Below the pieces are notes generated by a model. It searched no databases, was not told where the DNA came from, and saw nothing but the letters and a program-made list of their open reading frames with translations. Positions 24,301 to 34,065 of a DNA stretch of 64,000 bases are shown piece after piece. The stretch is from Owenia fusiformis (lineage: Eukaryota > Annelida > Polychaeta > Sabellida > Oweniidae). The first letter of the stretch is position 1. The number at the start of each line of letters is the position of its first letter. A program made the translations under genes and the position numbers. The stretch lies in the NCBI GenBank assembly GCA_903813345.2, contig CAIIXF020000003.1:4060109-4124108 (forward strand). The letters are read 5' to 3'.

Positions 24301-27300
24301 ACAGTCACCAATATAGACGTCGGGTCTATGACGAAGTCTCTCAGACTTTGATAATATTGTTTTGGAGATATCACTAATGTTCACTATATGCCGAGTATTC
24401 AATACAAATCTATCACTTCAGCATTAACACCATACGTCCTAATAATGTTCACAAATGTCAAGACTTTAAACTACTCTGCTCACTTTATATGTTCTTAGCA
24501 CCATTAAGATGTTCATTAATTTCTCAAAGTCACTCTTCACAAACACAGTCAATTCACGTTCTCGATGTATAAGGCTTCACATCATCACTTTGATTAACTA
24601 AGCTTCACTACCATCACTATCACTGCACAAGAACGCTGGATTTGAAAGAAAACTAACTTTAGAACAATTGGAATGTAGACATCACAAAACTGAATAGAAA
24701 GTTAAGACACAGGTTTAGAAGATCTGATAATAACAAACCAGGTGAACTAAACACAAATTAATATGAAAAGTTAAAAGGTTAGAATTTATAAAATCTAAAA
24801 GAATGTTTACCTTAGACATTAATTCACCTGTAACCACATCTACACCAGCACATGTTTGTAATATAACTAAGTGTGCATGAGGAAGTAAACTGACAATAAT
24901 TGGCTAAGGTCAACACTGAGTACACAAGTAATTAACTAACAATTAAAAAGATTTAAAGGACATATGTGTATTATATTACACTGACTTAAAGGACTTGTGT
25001 CAATATTGTGACATTACCCCCCAAATTGAGAAATGTTTTAATTTCTTAAGGTAAATAATGTGTAAAAATACAATACTTCTAAATGGTAGAAATGCTAAGA
25101 AATTCACACATTTCTACTCAAGTGCTTTAGTGTTTGATTTTAGGTTGTTTCCCATCGTCGCACCTGGTATTTCTCCTATGATCAGTTCACATATAGGATT
25201 GTCTATGCAGATTGCTTCTGTACGACCCGTAAAAAATGGTGTGTCTATATAGATTTCTGCAATTTCAGCTGTCTTTATTGTACGATCAATCATTATATAT
25301 TTCCTTTGTTTTCCTGTCAGTTGTTTTTCTGTTACCAGGCTTGATTTCACAATCACACCACTACATCCAGTGTCTCTTAACACCTTGGCTCTTTTATTCC
25401 CTATGAATCCAATTTCAACAGGTAAATTTGAAAAGTTTTCAGCATTGTTATCACAGTTGCATAAAGATCCTGCAACTTCAATGTTGCATCCACAAGATAA
25501 TGTGAGGGTACTTCCTGGCTGAAGTTCACACTTGTGACTTTCATCAAGGATTTGACAAGATGCTGTCGATATATCTTCACTATTTGTTTTCAAGTCTTCG
25601 TCGCTGTCTGTATCTGATTGTACTAGAAGTGCTGCAAGCTTAGCTATTGTTTTGTTGGCTATGGACTTAGGGCAATCTCTTGCGATATGACCTTCTTTAA
25701 AACATAGGTAACAGGTTCTACTGTTAGTTTCTGTTCTTTTGTTTGTGCCTTCGTCTCTTTTTTCATTGTTGTTGTCGCCTTTGTTTTCTTCTGGTCCGTC
25801 TTTTTTATATGTCTTGGACTTGTCAAATATTCTCTTGTATTCACTGTTATCTTCTGTCAACGTGTTCATTCCACGAGCTTTACAAAACCTATCTGCTTCT
25901 TCGATTACATCTTTTCTTGATTTTATTTTGTGTTCTCGTATGAATGTGGCGTTGGCTTTTCCACAGGAATTTAAGAATTGTTCTCTGACTATTAAGTCTA
26001 GAATATCATCAAATTCTTTTTTTACTTCAGCTAGTTCTATCCACCTCATGAAGTAATTCTCAATCCTGGACATGTACTCGGTAGGGCTTTCTCCATCTTC
26101 AGGACTTGATGAGTAGAATTTCTTCTTGTAGCCATATTCTGTCATTTTGTATTTTTTTAAGAGTCCCAACTTCAGTGCTTCGTATGAATTGCATTCTGTA
26201 TCAGGCAGTCGAGTGTATACTTCAAGTGCTTTACCTTTTAGGAGTGCGCTTAAGTACATTGCATAGTTTTCTTGTCTCCATCTTTGAGTAGAGGCATAAC
26301 GTTCAAATCGTAGTAGATATGAATCTATGTTATCTGTTTGTTCATCAAAGAAAGGCAGTTTGGGAATTTTGGGTGTATGACCTTGGTAGGATTCCTGCGG
26401 TTCTGTATTTTCAGCTGTTCTGCCTTCTTCTGCATTGTCATGCTTTATCTGTTCCAGATTAATCTGTAACTGCAATTCTCTTTGCCTTTGTTCGCCTATT
26501 AACTGCAATTCTCTTTGCCTTTGTTCACCTATTTCTATGGTCTTTATGTGTTCTCTTTCGCTTATTCTCTCTTTCCGGTCTTGTTCTTTGGTGAGTCTTT
26601 CTAATTCTTTAAACACAAATTTTTTAGCTTTTCTTCGGTATATCCTAGGTCTTTTCCTATTTGTAGACATTTTTCCATGTCAGACCTTTCAGCTAATTCT
26701 CGATCTTGAGCAATAAATCCTTTATCTGCCATTTTGTTTTTGTGTGTAAAAGATATGGTATGAGGTAAGGTATGGATATTACCCGCAGTGAAAAAGTGTA
26801 CTCAGTTTGATCTTTAAGAATACAATAAGGGACAATTTGTCCGCAAGGTGTATATGTGGTATATATTTGAGAATTACATTTACTTAAATAACACACACCC
26901 TTTTACATGTTTATCACTATTTTATATATATAACTTAATTGATTTAAAAATATTTACATGAATACCTAACAATATCTAAGCGTTCTTAAATTGTGGTTAG
27001 TGGACGAGCCCCCAGTGTCACAGGGTCGGGTTCTTATTTAAATTATACCACGATAGAACAACACTGGCATATAAATTTACTAGGGTTTATTCACAAAAAT
27101 AACTAAATATTAATTATTTGCACTAACTTACTTATCAAACTACCTTAACCAAGTAAATTATAAATACAAACACAAACAAAATATAAACAAAATAATATGA
27201 TATTCACTATAAATGAAAGAGTCCTTATTGTAGATAAGTCCTTTATGGACACCCTGTATGAGAAACAGTCTTGAATATTAGTATGCTAGCTGTCATGTAA

Positions 27301-28864
27301 TATATCGTAGAAGACGAGTAGGGCTTACGGCAATAGAAGATACCACAGTCACCAATATAGACGTCGGGTCTATGACGAAGTCTCTCAGACTTTGATAATA
27401 TTGTTTTGGAGATATCACTAATGTTCACTATATGCCGAGTATTCAATACAAATCTATCACTTCAGCATTAACACCATACGTCCTAATAATGTTCACAAAT
27501 GTCAAGACTTTAAACTACTCTGCTCACTTTATATGTTCTTAGCACCATTAAGATGTTCATTAATTTCTCAAAGTCACTCTTCACAAACACAGTCAATTCA
27601 CGTTCTCGATGTATAAGGCTTCACCTCGATGTATAAGGCTTCACATCATCACTTTGATTAACTAAGCTTCACTACCATCACTATCACTGCACAAGAACGC
27701 TGGATTTGAAAGAAAACTAACTTTAGAACAATTGGAATGTAGACATCACAAAACTGAATAGAAAGTTAAGACACAGGTTTAGAAGATCTGATAATAACAA
27801 ACCAGGTGAACTAAACACAAATTAATATGAAAAGTTAAAAGGTTAGAATTTATAAAATCTAAAAGAATGTTTACCTTAGACATTAATTCACCTGTAACCA
27901 CATCTACACCAGCACATGTTTGTAATATAACTAAGTGTGCATGAGGAAGTAAACTGACAATAATTGGCTAAGGTCAACACTGAGTACACAAGTAATTAAC
28001 TAACAATTAAAAAGATTTAAAGGACATATGTGTATTATATTACACTGACTTAAAGGACTTGTGTCAATATTGTGACACCTACTCTCTCCCCATCTCCTTA
28101 ACAATGTGTGCACGCCCCCCCCCCCCTCCTCCTCTCATTCACCTTCATACAAAATAGAACGGTCGAAAATGCTGTCTGATCATAATATTCTATTACAATA
28201 AAAAAAACTTGACTTTTGATTATTTTCTCGTATTATTGACATGTTTTATTGATAACATTTTGATTTCAGCTGCTTTATTGAATTACGGTGTGCAAATTGC
28301 GTGGTTGCTATGGCGACCAGATCCGAACCAGTTAGTCGTATTCTTTGTATTCGCTGCTCTGTGGGGGGTCTCAGACGCTGTGTGGCAGGCACATATTAAT
28401 GGTACTCATTTTCACAATTCTGTAAAAGCGGATGCTTAACAACGCAAATAATGCCATGCTCGAATGATTTATTTCCATGGCAACACCAATAAATAGATGT
28501 TCCTCTGATCTTATCATATACAAGCATTACATTTTTAGTTATGTTTTGGGTTTTGTTTCCTCAGAAATCATCGGTGATCAACACAGTCTTATTTTACTGT
28601 ATTGGATAACCGACCGACATATTCAATTTTCAGCTATGAATTTATTTTTCAGCCCTGTATGGCTCAATATTCAGCGACAATTCAGAGGCAGCCTTCTCCA
28701 ATTATCGTTTATGGGAATCGCTTGGTTTCATCATAGCCTACGCCTACCAAGGCTTTCTATGTGTCCCAGTTAAGATATACGTTCTCATCGGCGTCCTCAC
28801 AATTGGTATGGCTGGCTACTTTACAGTTGAAATACTTGAAAGGAGAAGAAAACGCAAGGAATAG
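18322..28864 (+). CDS. UNC93A: UNC93A-like multi-pass membrane protein, six coding exons, complete
   Basis: Coding exons are 18322-19045, 19192-19346, 19558-19833, 20125-20260, 28270-28401 and 28653-28864. All junctions are GT-AG, the phases agree, and the total of 1635 nt gives 544 residues plus stop. After a cytosolic N-terminal tail of about 95 residues come 11-12 hydrophobic segments of the major facilitator fold. Family signatures include YGALVLSCMFLP near 141, LGCKW at 159, GFGAAPLWSAKCTYLT at 195-210, FFGFFFLVFQ at 231-240, WGNLISS just after exon 2 starts, LWGVSDAVWQ in exon 5 and EAAFSNYRLWESLGF in exon 6. UNC93 proteins act as membrane accessory proteins: worm UNC-93 regulates a two-pore potassium channel and UNC93B1 chaperones Toll-like receptors. 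The role of UNC93A is poorly known. ATG is in a good context (AAATATGGCG). The tail carries three imperfect repeats. Intron 4 is about 8 kb because of the LTR element inserted antisense. Confidence 0.93.
20444..20689. repeat. Palindromic MITE with TA duplication (Tc1/mariner type)
   Basis: It begins CAGGGTGTCC and ends GGACACCCTG, flanked by TA at 20442-20443 and 20690-20691. Arms of about 40 bp share GGACCGTAAGAAAGTTGAA. Located in intron 4 of the UNC93A-like gene; no transposase. Confidence 0.8.
20927..21968 (-). repeat. LTR 1 (3' LTR of the array, 1042 bp)
   Basis: Bounded by TGTCACA and TGTGACA. The minus strand carries AATAAA (20997-21002), a plausible polyadenylation signal shortly before the end of the LTR. 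Its TSD neighbour is CCTAC on the left. Confidence 0.92.
21969..21980 (-). other. Polypurine tract, unit 1
   Basis: The minus strand reads TTTGGGGGGTAA immediately upstream of the LTR start, as expected for plus-strand DNA priming. Confidence 0.7.
22069..23688 (-). CDS. gag: Retrotransposon Gag with zinc knuckle and protease motif, unit 1
   Basis: A 539-residue open frame. Residues about 45-100 are highly charged and probably coiled-coil, including a doubled GEQRQRELQL block at 69-89. Residues about 120-290 resemble the capsid-like region of metazoan retrotransposon Gags (PKIPKLPFFD, LLRFERYA, LKGKALEVYTRLP, YMSRIENYFMRW). A lysine-rich linker leads to a CCHC knuckle, CYLCFKEGHIARDC at 341-354, which binds nucleic acid. 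A retropepsin-like active site, DTG, lies at 454-456, and an ICELIIG segment at 514-520 matches the strand near the end of such proteases. The frame stops where pol would follow in an autonomous element. It would assemble particles and possibly self-process, but cannot reverse-transcribe. The ATG at 23686-23688 lies about 270 bp inside the primer-binding site. Intact in this unit. Confidence 0.9.
   Translation of the reverse strand: MADKGFIAQDRELAEWSDMEKCLQIGKDLGYTEEKLEKFVFKELERLTKEQDRKERISEREHIKTIEIGEQRQRELQLIGEQRQRELQLQINLEQIKHDNAEEGRTAENTEPQESYQGHTPKIPKLPFFDEQTDNIDSYLLRFERYASTQRWRQENYAMYLSALLKGKALEVYTRLPDTECNSYEALKLGLLKKYKMTEYGYKKKFYSSSPEDGESPTEYMSRIENYFMRWIELAEVKKEFDDILDLIVREQFLNSCGKANATFIREHKIKSRKDVIEEADRFCKARGMNTLTEDNSEYKRIFDKSKTYKKDGPEENKGDNNNEKRDEGTNKRTETNSRTCYLCFKEGHIARDCPKSIANKTIAKLAALLVQSDTDSDEDLKTNSEDISTASCQILDESHKCELQPGSTLTLSCGCNIEVAGSLCNCDNNAENFSNLPVEIGFIGNKRAKVLRDTGCSGVIVKSSLVTEKQLTGKQRKYIMIDRTIKTAEIAEIYIDTPFFTGRTEAICIDNPICELIIGEIPGATMGNNLKSNTKALE
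23958..23970 (-). other. Primer-binding site, tRNA-Pro type, unit 1
   Basis: The minus strand reads TGGGGGCTCGTCC one base after the LTR end. These 13 bases are complementary to the 3' end of tRNA-Pro, as in murine leukaemia-type elements. Beyond 13 bases the match stops. Confidence 0.8.
23972..25013 (-). repeat. LTR 2 (shared middle LTR, 1042 bp)
   Basis: Offset exactly 3045 bp from LTR 1 and of the same length. It is shared between the two units, which points to a recombination-derived tandem. Confidence 0.92.
25014..25025 (-). other. Polypurine tract, unit 2
   Basis: Same TTTGGGGGGTAA as in unit 1, directly before the LTR on the minus strand. Confidence 0.7.
25114..26732 (-). pseudogene. 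gag: Gag, unit 2, frameshifted near the N-terminus
   Basis: Nearly identical to the unit 1 Gag, but one base is missing in the T-run near 26620 (opposite 23573-23580 in unit 1). The original ATG at 26730-26732 is therefore out of frame with the rest. From about residue 38 of the unit 1 protein onward the frame is open, so an internal start could give an N-terminally altered product. The CCHC knuckle and DTG motif are intact. A nearby substitution (CATT to CTTT in the plus strand, about 26685) also separates the copies. I describe the break only. Confidence 0.85.
27002..27014 (-). other. Primer-binding site, tRNA-Pro type, unit 2
   Basis: Identical to the site at 23958-23970: TGGGGGCTCGTCC on the minus strand, one base from LTR 3. 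Confidence 0.8.
27016..28077 (-). repeat. LTR 3 (5' LTR of the array, 1062 bp)
   Basis: Like LTRs 1 and 2, but 20 bp longer because CTCGATGTATAAGGCTTCAC is tandemly duplicated at about 27605-27644. It is followed by the right TSD, CCTAC. Confidence 0.9.
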
Positions 28865-28904
28865 ATGTCACTAATGTTTACTGTTTCAGACATATTTCTA
28901 TAGT

Positions 28905-28951
28905 AGTTCGTTCGGTGCATTTCTATTCGATACGATAGCACTGAACGAACT
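28905..28951 (+). promoter_or_regulatory. Stem-loop in the 3' UTR of the UNC93A-like gene
   Basis: AGTTCGTTCGGTGC pairs with GCACTGAACGAACT across a 19-base loop (one G-T position), 40 bp after the stop codon. The function is unknown. Confidence 0.45.
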
Positions 28952-29095
28952 GTTCGGAGATTGGTAAAGTGCTGTACATTGATTGCCAAATTGAAAAAAA
29001 TACAAACAAGTCGGTGCCAAACGTTTTCGATTGATTTTAAAATGTTTTATTTACATGTCTACCTTACGAGACAAATCATTATAGATTTCAAATTC

Positions 29096-29101
29096 AATAA
29101 A
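29096..29101 (+). terminator. Polyadenylation signal of the UNC93A-like gene
   Basis: AATAAA 232 bp after the stop codon; the first canonical hexamer downstream on the plus strand in a suitable position. Confidence 0.55.
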
Positions 29102-29333
29102 ATGCTTTACAATTTCAAAATTAATAATTTTAGTGAATGAATTTTTTTATTAATATTCACTTTATTGTGAATCTAATTAACATGCATTTTAGAATTAGCT
29201 TTTATAAATATATATTTCGCAATGATAAGTATGTATATATATGTATATCATATTTGTAATGAACGCTTGAATAATTTTTGTACCTATTATGTTATCATGT
29301 TTAATGTATTCTTTGGATATTGTGCGTGTTTAT

Positions 29334-29525
29334 GGGAAGGTCAAGCTACGTGTTTTAAAAGAATGTGTACATGAACGTCTAGATTTTGTTCCACCGGGAT
29401 AAGTTCTCTCGTTCGTAATGATTATATGGAAAGGAGTAAGTTGTTATGAGGTCCCACAAAAAATGTGGGACATTAATCCATATGGTTAAACTATTACACG
29501 TTCATGTAGTATACCTTGACCTCCC
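29334..29525. repeat. Foldback MITE
   Basis: GGGAAGGTCAAGCTAC at the left is mirrored by GTATACCTTGACCTCCC at the right. Inner arms ACATGAACGT / ACGTTCATGT also pair. 192 bp, non-coding. Confidence 0.65.
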
Positions 29526-30375
29526 TAATTTGTTCATTGAATTTAAAATACAATTGAAAAAGGTAGCTATAATGCAATATAAAAAATAATTTTTTACCAT
29601 ATTGTAGTAGATTTGTAGATTTATAATAAATATTTAACCATTGGATATGATGTTTGCTTAATATCTAATGCTCTTTCAATTTTTTCTGCTTGGCATAGTT
29701 TCGATGATATATTCTTAACTGAAGTAAAGATATCGGCAGTGTGCAACGATAATTGTTTAAGCAGATTGATGGTATAATTTATAATTAACATATTAAGCTT
29801 CATTATTACATTAAAGCCATGGGGTTAATGAATTGTCAACAATTTTAGGAAATAGATCAAACCTTCACTCAAAAAAAGAATAATTCAGAATAATTTTCAA
29901 TGCAGATTTATTTAATAGTTCAGGTCTAAGATTTGGACTGAATGATGATTTTATTTTGCAGGCTACCATACATGTGTCCTAAAGGTCCATTGTCAATTTC
30001 TAAGTTTTAAATATAAAGTCATCTCGAATTATAAATAAAATATAATTTAATTTGATTTGTTGAATCTTGAGAACGAAGGTAATTTTCCATGAAACATCCT
30101 CGTAAGAGAAAGGGAAGGGAAGTGAAGCAGGACATTTGTTCTTTCTTATCACAAATAATAAATGAAAACACTCTAGAAAATAAGATAAGCATATACCGGA
30201 GAAGATAATAATCCAGTCTTGTGTTCCACGGTGCAATATTATCCAACAGTTCGGCAAACAGAAAGCCCAATTTGAAAACTTTGAAAAAATCACTAAACAT
30301 GAACAGGCTAATAAATTATAACACATTCTTCAAAAGGTGTCCTTTAGTTGGCAAGAAATGTATTTGTGCTGCTAT

Positions 30376-31827
30376 CTAAGAGGCTTTTTCTTCTTCGTGT
30401 TGTAGTCGTTGATCTCTTTCAATTTTCATGAGGCAAAAAATAAGAAAAACAACACAAAGGCATATTATTGCCATCAGAAGAAAATACCATCGATAGCATC
30501 TTTCTCCATAGCAGTATTTTGATCCAAGTTGGCTATTTGTTTCATAAAAGAAAGCAAAAAGTTTTTGAAATGTAAGAATTCCAATTCCTCGACCTATTGC
30601 AATGAGACCACTGTTTTGTCCATAATATTTAAGACCAAAAAGTTGTATTGCAATTATATTATTTTGTGTGTAAAACGACCCATATGCCAGCGCCATTATC
30701 ATAGAAGAGAAAATTAAACCACCCAAACTTTGATCGGAAATAGAAAATGACACATGACCAACACATGAACAGATTCCCGGAAATAACAAAATTGATGACT
30801 TCGGAATGTCTGGCCATTTCTGAAATATGAAATCTGGTATCATTCCACCAAAAAATCGCCCAAATGATGAACATATCGGTATTACAACTGTGAAAATAAT
30901 TGCATATTCCTCGAGGCGTGCAGATTTCACTACCGTCGTGATGTTATTTGTAAAAGATCCACCAACACCCGCAACTATTAGGGAGATTATAATCAAGTAA
31001 TAAAACTGAATTGTTTTAATGATTTGCCAACACGTCATTTCTGGTTGAGGCAACCGGTCTGTTTTCTTCGAAATCAGTTCAGTTTTGTCATTTACTTCTT
31101 TCTTGGTGCCAACTGGGTCATTATCATGCCCTTCGGCTGTTGCATCTTTAGTCTCATCTCCATTTTGTTTGGTACTTGCCAGTTCAGCCTCCTTAGGATC
31201 GTCCATCCCTTCTGATTCCATTTTAAGCAAAATGGCAGCATATAGATTAATGCAAAACGATAATAATGCTAGCATAATCAAGAACTCTGAAAGCTTTTGA
31301 TTCTCTGCATCTTCAATGTGCCCCTGTACAAATAATCCCTCATAGATGGCGCTGAATATTGCAGGGCTTATGCCGTATATGGTACTATATAACCCAAGTA
31401 TTTTACCCATATGTTTTCTTTTAAAGTTTTTGCAGATTACTACCTTCGTTGCCACGATTATGAAACGGATCCCGCCTGAAGTCAAAAAATAAAATACAGA
31501 TAGAAGCCAGCTTTTTGTAGTAAAGAATATCTTAAACTGTGTTGCCATCCACATCAGCGCAAATCCCAAAGTCGTAAGAATAAGTGACACTGTACATGTC
31601 ACTCTCGGCCCAAAGTTGTCTAACACAAGCCCCGCTGGGAATGCAACGGCTATTGCCAAATCGCCACTCGATGCTACATAGTCCAATTCAGTCTGAGTGT
31701 AGTTGAATGTCTGTTTCAGCGCGATTGCATATGCGTTGAATGCGAACACAATTCCTCCCATGAACCAAGCAAGAATTCCTACACTCAACGAAATATATTT
31801 TTGACGTCCTTTCATCGTTTCGAACAT
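30376..31827 (-). CDS. MFS transporter, nodulin-like/NFD4 type, copy 1
   Basis: 483 residues from MFETMKG, chosen because this start and its context are shared by all three copies; an in-frame upstream extension is not conserved. There are twelve predicted membrane segments with a charged central loop (about residues 205-265) rich in K, E and D. The first segment reads GILAWFMGGIVFAFNAYAIALKQ, followed by LDYVASSGDLAIAVAFPAGL.LDNFGPR. The C-terminal YCYGERCYRWYF motif resembles the conserved C.G..C...TF end of plant nodulin-like/NFD4 proteins, which belong to the monocarboxylate/oxalate branch of MFS. The substrate is unknown. Expected location is the plasma membrane or an organelle membrane. 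The coding region has no intron. A likely 5' non-coding exon lies at 34986-35100, with an acceptor (TTTGCAG) just above 31926. A polyadenylation hexamer (AATAAA, minus strand) lies near 29905, about 470 bp past the stop. Confidence 0.85.
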   Translation of the reverse strand: MFETMKGRQKYISLSVGILAWFMGGIVFAFNAYAIALKQTFNYTQTELDYVASSGDLAIAVAFPAGLVLDNFGPRVTCTVSLILTTLGFALMWMATQFKIFFTTKSWLLSVFYFLTSGGIRFIIVATKVVICKNFKRKHMGKILGLYSTIYGISPAIFSAIYEGLFVQGHIEDAENQKLSEFLIMLALLSFCINLYAAILLKMESEGMDDPKEAELASTKQNGDETKDATAEGHDNDPVGTKKEVNDKTELISKKTDRLPQPEMTCWQIIKTIQFYYLIIISLIVAGVGGSFTNNITTVVKSARLEEYAIIFTVVIPICSSFGRFFGGMIPDFIFQKWPDIPKSSILLFPGICSCVGHVSFSISDQSLGGLIFSSMIMALAYGSFYTQNNIIAIQLFGLKYYGQNSGLIAIGRGIGILTFQKLFAFFYETNSQLGSKYCYGERCYRWYFLLMAIICLCVVFLIFCLMKIERDQRLQHEEEKAS

Positions 31828-32398
31828 ATTGATTTGAATCCCCTTCAAAATGGTCTTTATTTTCCTTTGTCTATACTGATATTGGTACTTAACAATGTAT
31901 TTTTGATCTACAATTGATTCATATACCTGCAAATATATAAAGCTCTAGTTATACGTTGGTAGAACATTTAAGATGAAGGTAAAATTTTCATATTCCAGCA
32001 GAAACGGAAGAACTTGTTTTGTAGTATCACTTTGAGTACATCTTGTCCTTCAAGGTCTTGGGGTAGTAATCAGAAATTTACACTAAACAGGAAATGAAAA
32101 CATGTGGACTTCCGAAATGTTTTTAACTAAGATAACAGAGTTAAATATGGTCAAAAGTACCATGCTGAAATAGCTTTTTCAGCCCTCTGAAATATTGACT
32201 GAAAAAAGTTAAAAGTTCCGAAAGGTCACTGAACAGAATATTTTGATTTTTTCAGAAAATGTGCCCAAAATATTGCTTCGAATGTTAAGAGATTTAAAAA
32301 TCAGAAATATTGTCTGAATCAAAAATTGTGGTCATAAAAAGGGAAAAGTTAGTTTTTCAAATTATTTTTTCTCTATTTCTAGAAATGAATTTAAAAGA

Positions 32399-33146
32399 CC
32401 ACGTGCAGTATGGCAAGTGATTTTGGACAGTCATATCTTTCACTATGAGTACTTTCTGGGCATTAATACAGTGGTTTTTATGGGCATTAATACAGTGGTT
32501 TTTATAAAAACAACATGTTTTCTTTCAATTGAAGTACCCATGATGATAAAAATATCAGTCGAACAATTCGAGAAATTATGAATAGGGACCCCATGTCAAC
32601 ATTTTGTTCAAAACATTGAACCTACATTATTTACTCAAAAGAGGATCAGATCTCATTTTCTGATTTTTATTGCATAAAAAGATTATTCAACAAGGGGTCT
32701 AAAACATCTTCAAATATATAATGGTATTGAAAGTCTAGTTTTGAAGATATCAATTTTCGATGACCAAAATGATGCTGATAACAATGAATGGCACGAGTTT
32801 TCCCTATGGGAAAATATCATGGGATATGTGGTTTTTAACGTTAACGCATATTAATACGCATCACCTTTTCAGAAATTGTTAATATGGTGTAGAAGAATCT
32901 TTCGATATGTTTATATTGAGAAAAACAAGATCCCTTTTTTAAAAAATAAGCCTAGTCTTTTTTTAAAAGTGCCAAGGTGGGGCCCTAATCCATGATTTCT
33001 CAGAGAGTTGGATTCATATTTTACTATCATGGGGACTTCAATGAAAAGAAAACATATTGTTTTTATAAAAAACATTGTATCTATGGCCAGAAAGTACTCA
33101 TGGTGAAAGATATGACTGCCTAAAATAACTTACCTTACTGCACATG
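32399..33146. repeat. Foldback element inserted upstream of MFS copy 1
   Basis: CACGTGCAGTATGGCAAG at the left is mirrored by CTTACCTTACTGCACATG at the right. Arms also share GGACAGTCATATCTTTCAC and ATGAGTACTTTCTGG. It interrupts the interspersed sequence found whole near 40960-41000. About 748 bp, non-coding. Confidence 0.7.
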
Positions 33147-33537
33147 AACCTTTTCACAGCTCCTATCATTTAAAGTAAGCGATAAAAAATACAAAATATT
33201 GCTTCTGGGACAAGATCAAACGACCTTTACATATTCATTACCCTACCTATTTTGTAATTTAACAATCAACACAAGTATACATACCATATTTCAGCAGGTA
33301 TCGAAAAATCATAAAAATATTTTTGATTGATGAAATCATGGATCATAAATCCGGAAGTGTATTCTCTGAGGTGTGTGGAATGTTTTAATTATTACAAATT
33401 TTGCCGTGGACTCGATTTTAAATAATTCTTAATGATCATCAAATGCTTGCTATGATTTCTATTTGTAATGTTTTGACTTCCCCGCTTATAAAAATTTACT
33501 TCCGGTCTATCGTAATAAAGATGAGCTGAACGTTGTC

Positions 33538-34065
33538 GTGAACACATTTCAATACTCAGTCTAAATATGGCTTTTCAAGGTTCAGTAGACTCCTTTGAAT
33601 GGATCTACATGCATAGTTCGAAAATAGAATCATCAGAGAAGGTTTTAAAATGTGAAATCAACTCTAAGGCCTGAAAAAATTTAACCATTTTGTCGGCTGT
33701 ATGTAACACTATGCCTTTAAGGTAACGGTTAAGTAAATCAAAGGTACAAAAAATGGCAGCCATATTTTTGTGATAAATACGCATGTTTTTAAAATCTGTT
33801 TTCCTTGTTTATAAATGTATATCTTGACTTAAGAGACATGCCAAAGTGAACACATTTCAATACTCAGTCTAAATATGGCTTTTCAAGGTTCAGTAGACTC
33901 CTTTGAATGGATCTACATGCATAGTTCGAAAATAGAATCATCAGAGAAGGTTTTAAAACATGAAATCAACTCTAAGGCCTCATATTTTAAAACTATGTGT
34001 CTTTATCAATAAATATGGCTGTCATTTTTGTACTTTTGATTAACTTAACCGTTACCTTAAGGTAC
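33538..34065. repeat. 135-bp direct repeat pair with a foldback between and around
   Basis: 33538-33672 and 33846-33980 are near-identical direct repeats, 308 bp apart. TTAAGGTAACGGTTAAG at 33718 is mirrored by CTTAACCGTTACCTTAA near 34046, with ATGGCAGCCAT / ATGGCTGTCAT inside. A foldback therefore overlaps the second repeat. Confidence 0.7.

Larger units (their letters stand above)
20922..28082 (-). mobile_element. Tandem gag-only LTR retrotransposon (LTR-gag-LTR-gag-LTR)
   Basis: Three near-identical LTRs (20927-21968, 23972-25013, 27016-28077) alternate with two internal regions of about 2 kb. The whole block is flanked by the 5-bp direct repeat CCTAC (20922-20926 and 28078-28082), so it behaves as one insertion. 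Extra units presumably arose by LTR-LTR recombination or by insertion of a concatemer. The LTRs start TGTCACA and end TGTGACA. Read on the minus strand, each internal region has a primer-binding site, a gag/protease frame and a polypurine tract. No reverse transcriptase, RNase H or integrase is present, so it must be mobilised in trans, like described LTR elements carrying gag only. The gag type with CCHC knuckle and DTG protease and the 5-bp duplication fit Ty3/Gypsy-like elements. It sits in intron 4 of the UNC93A-like gene, antisense to it. Confidence 0.93.

Noticed and set aside
28477-28773. 98-codon plus-strand frame overlapping exon 6 of the UNC93A-like gene
   Set aside because: It is in the wrong frame for the conserved exon and runs across intron 5.
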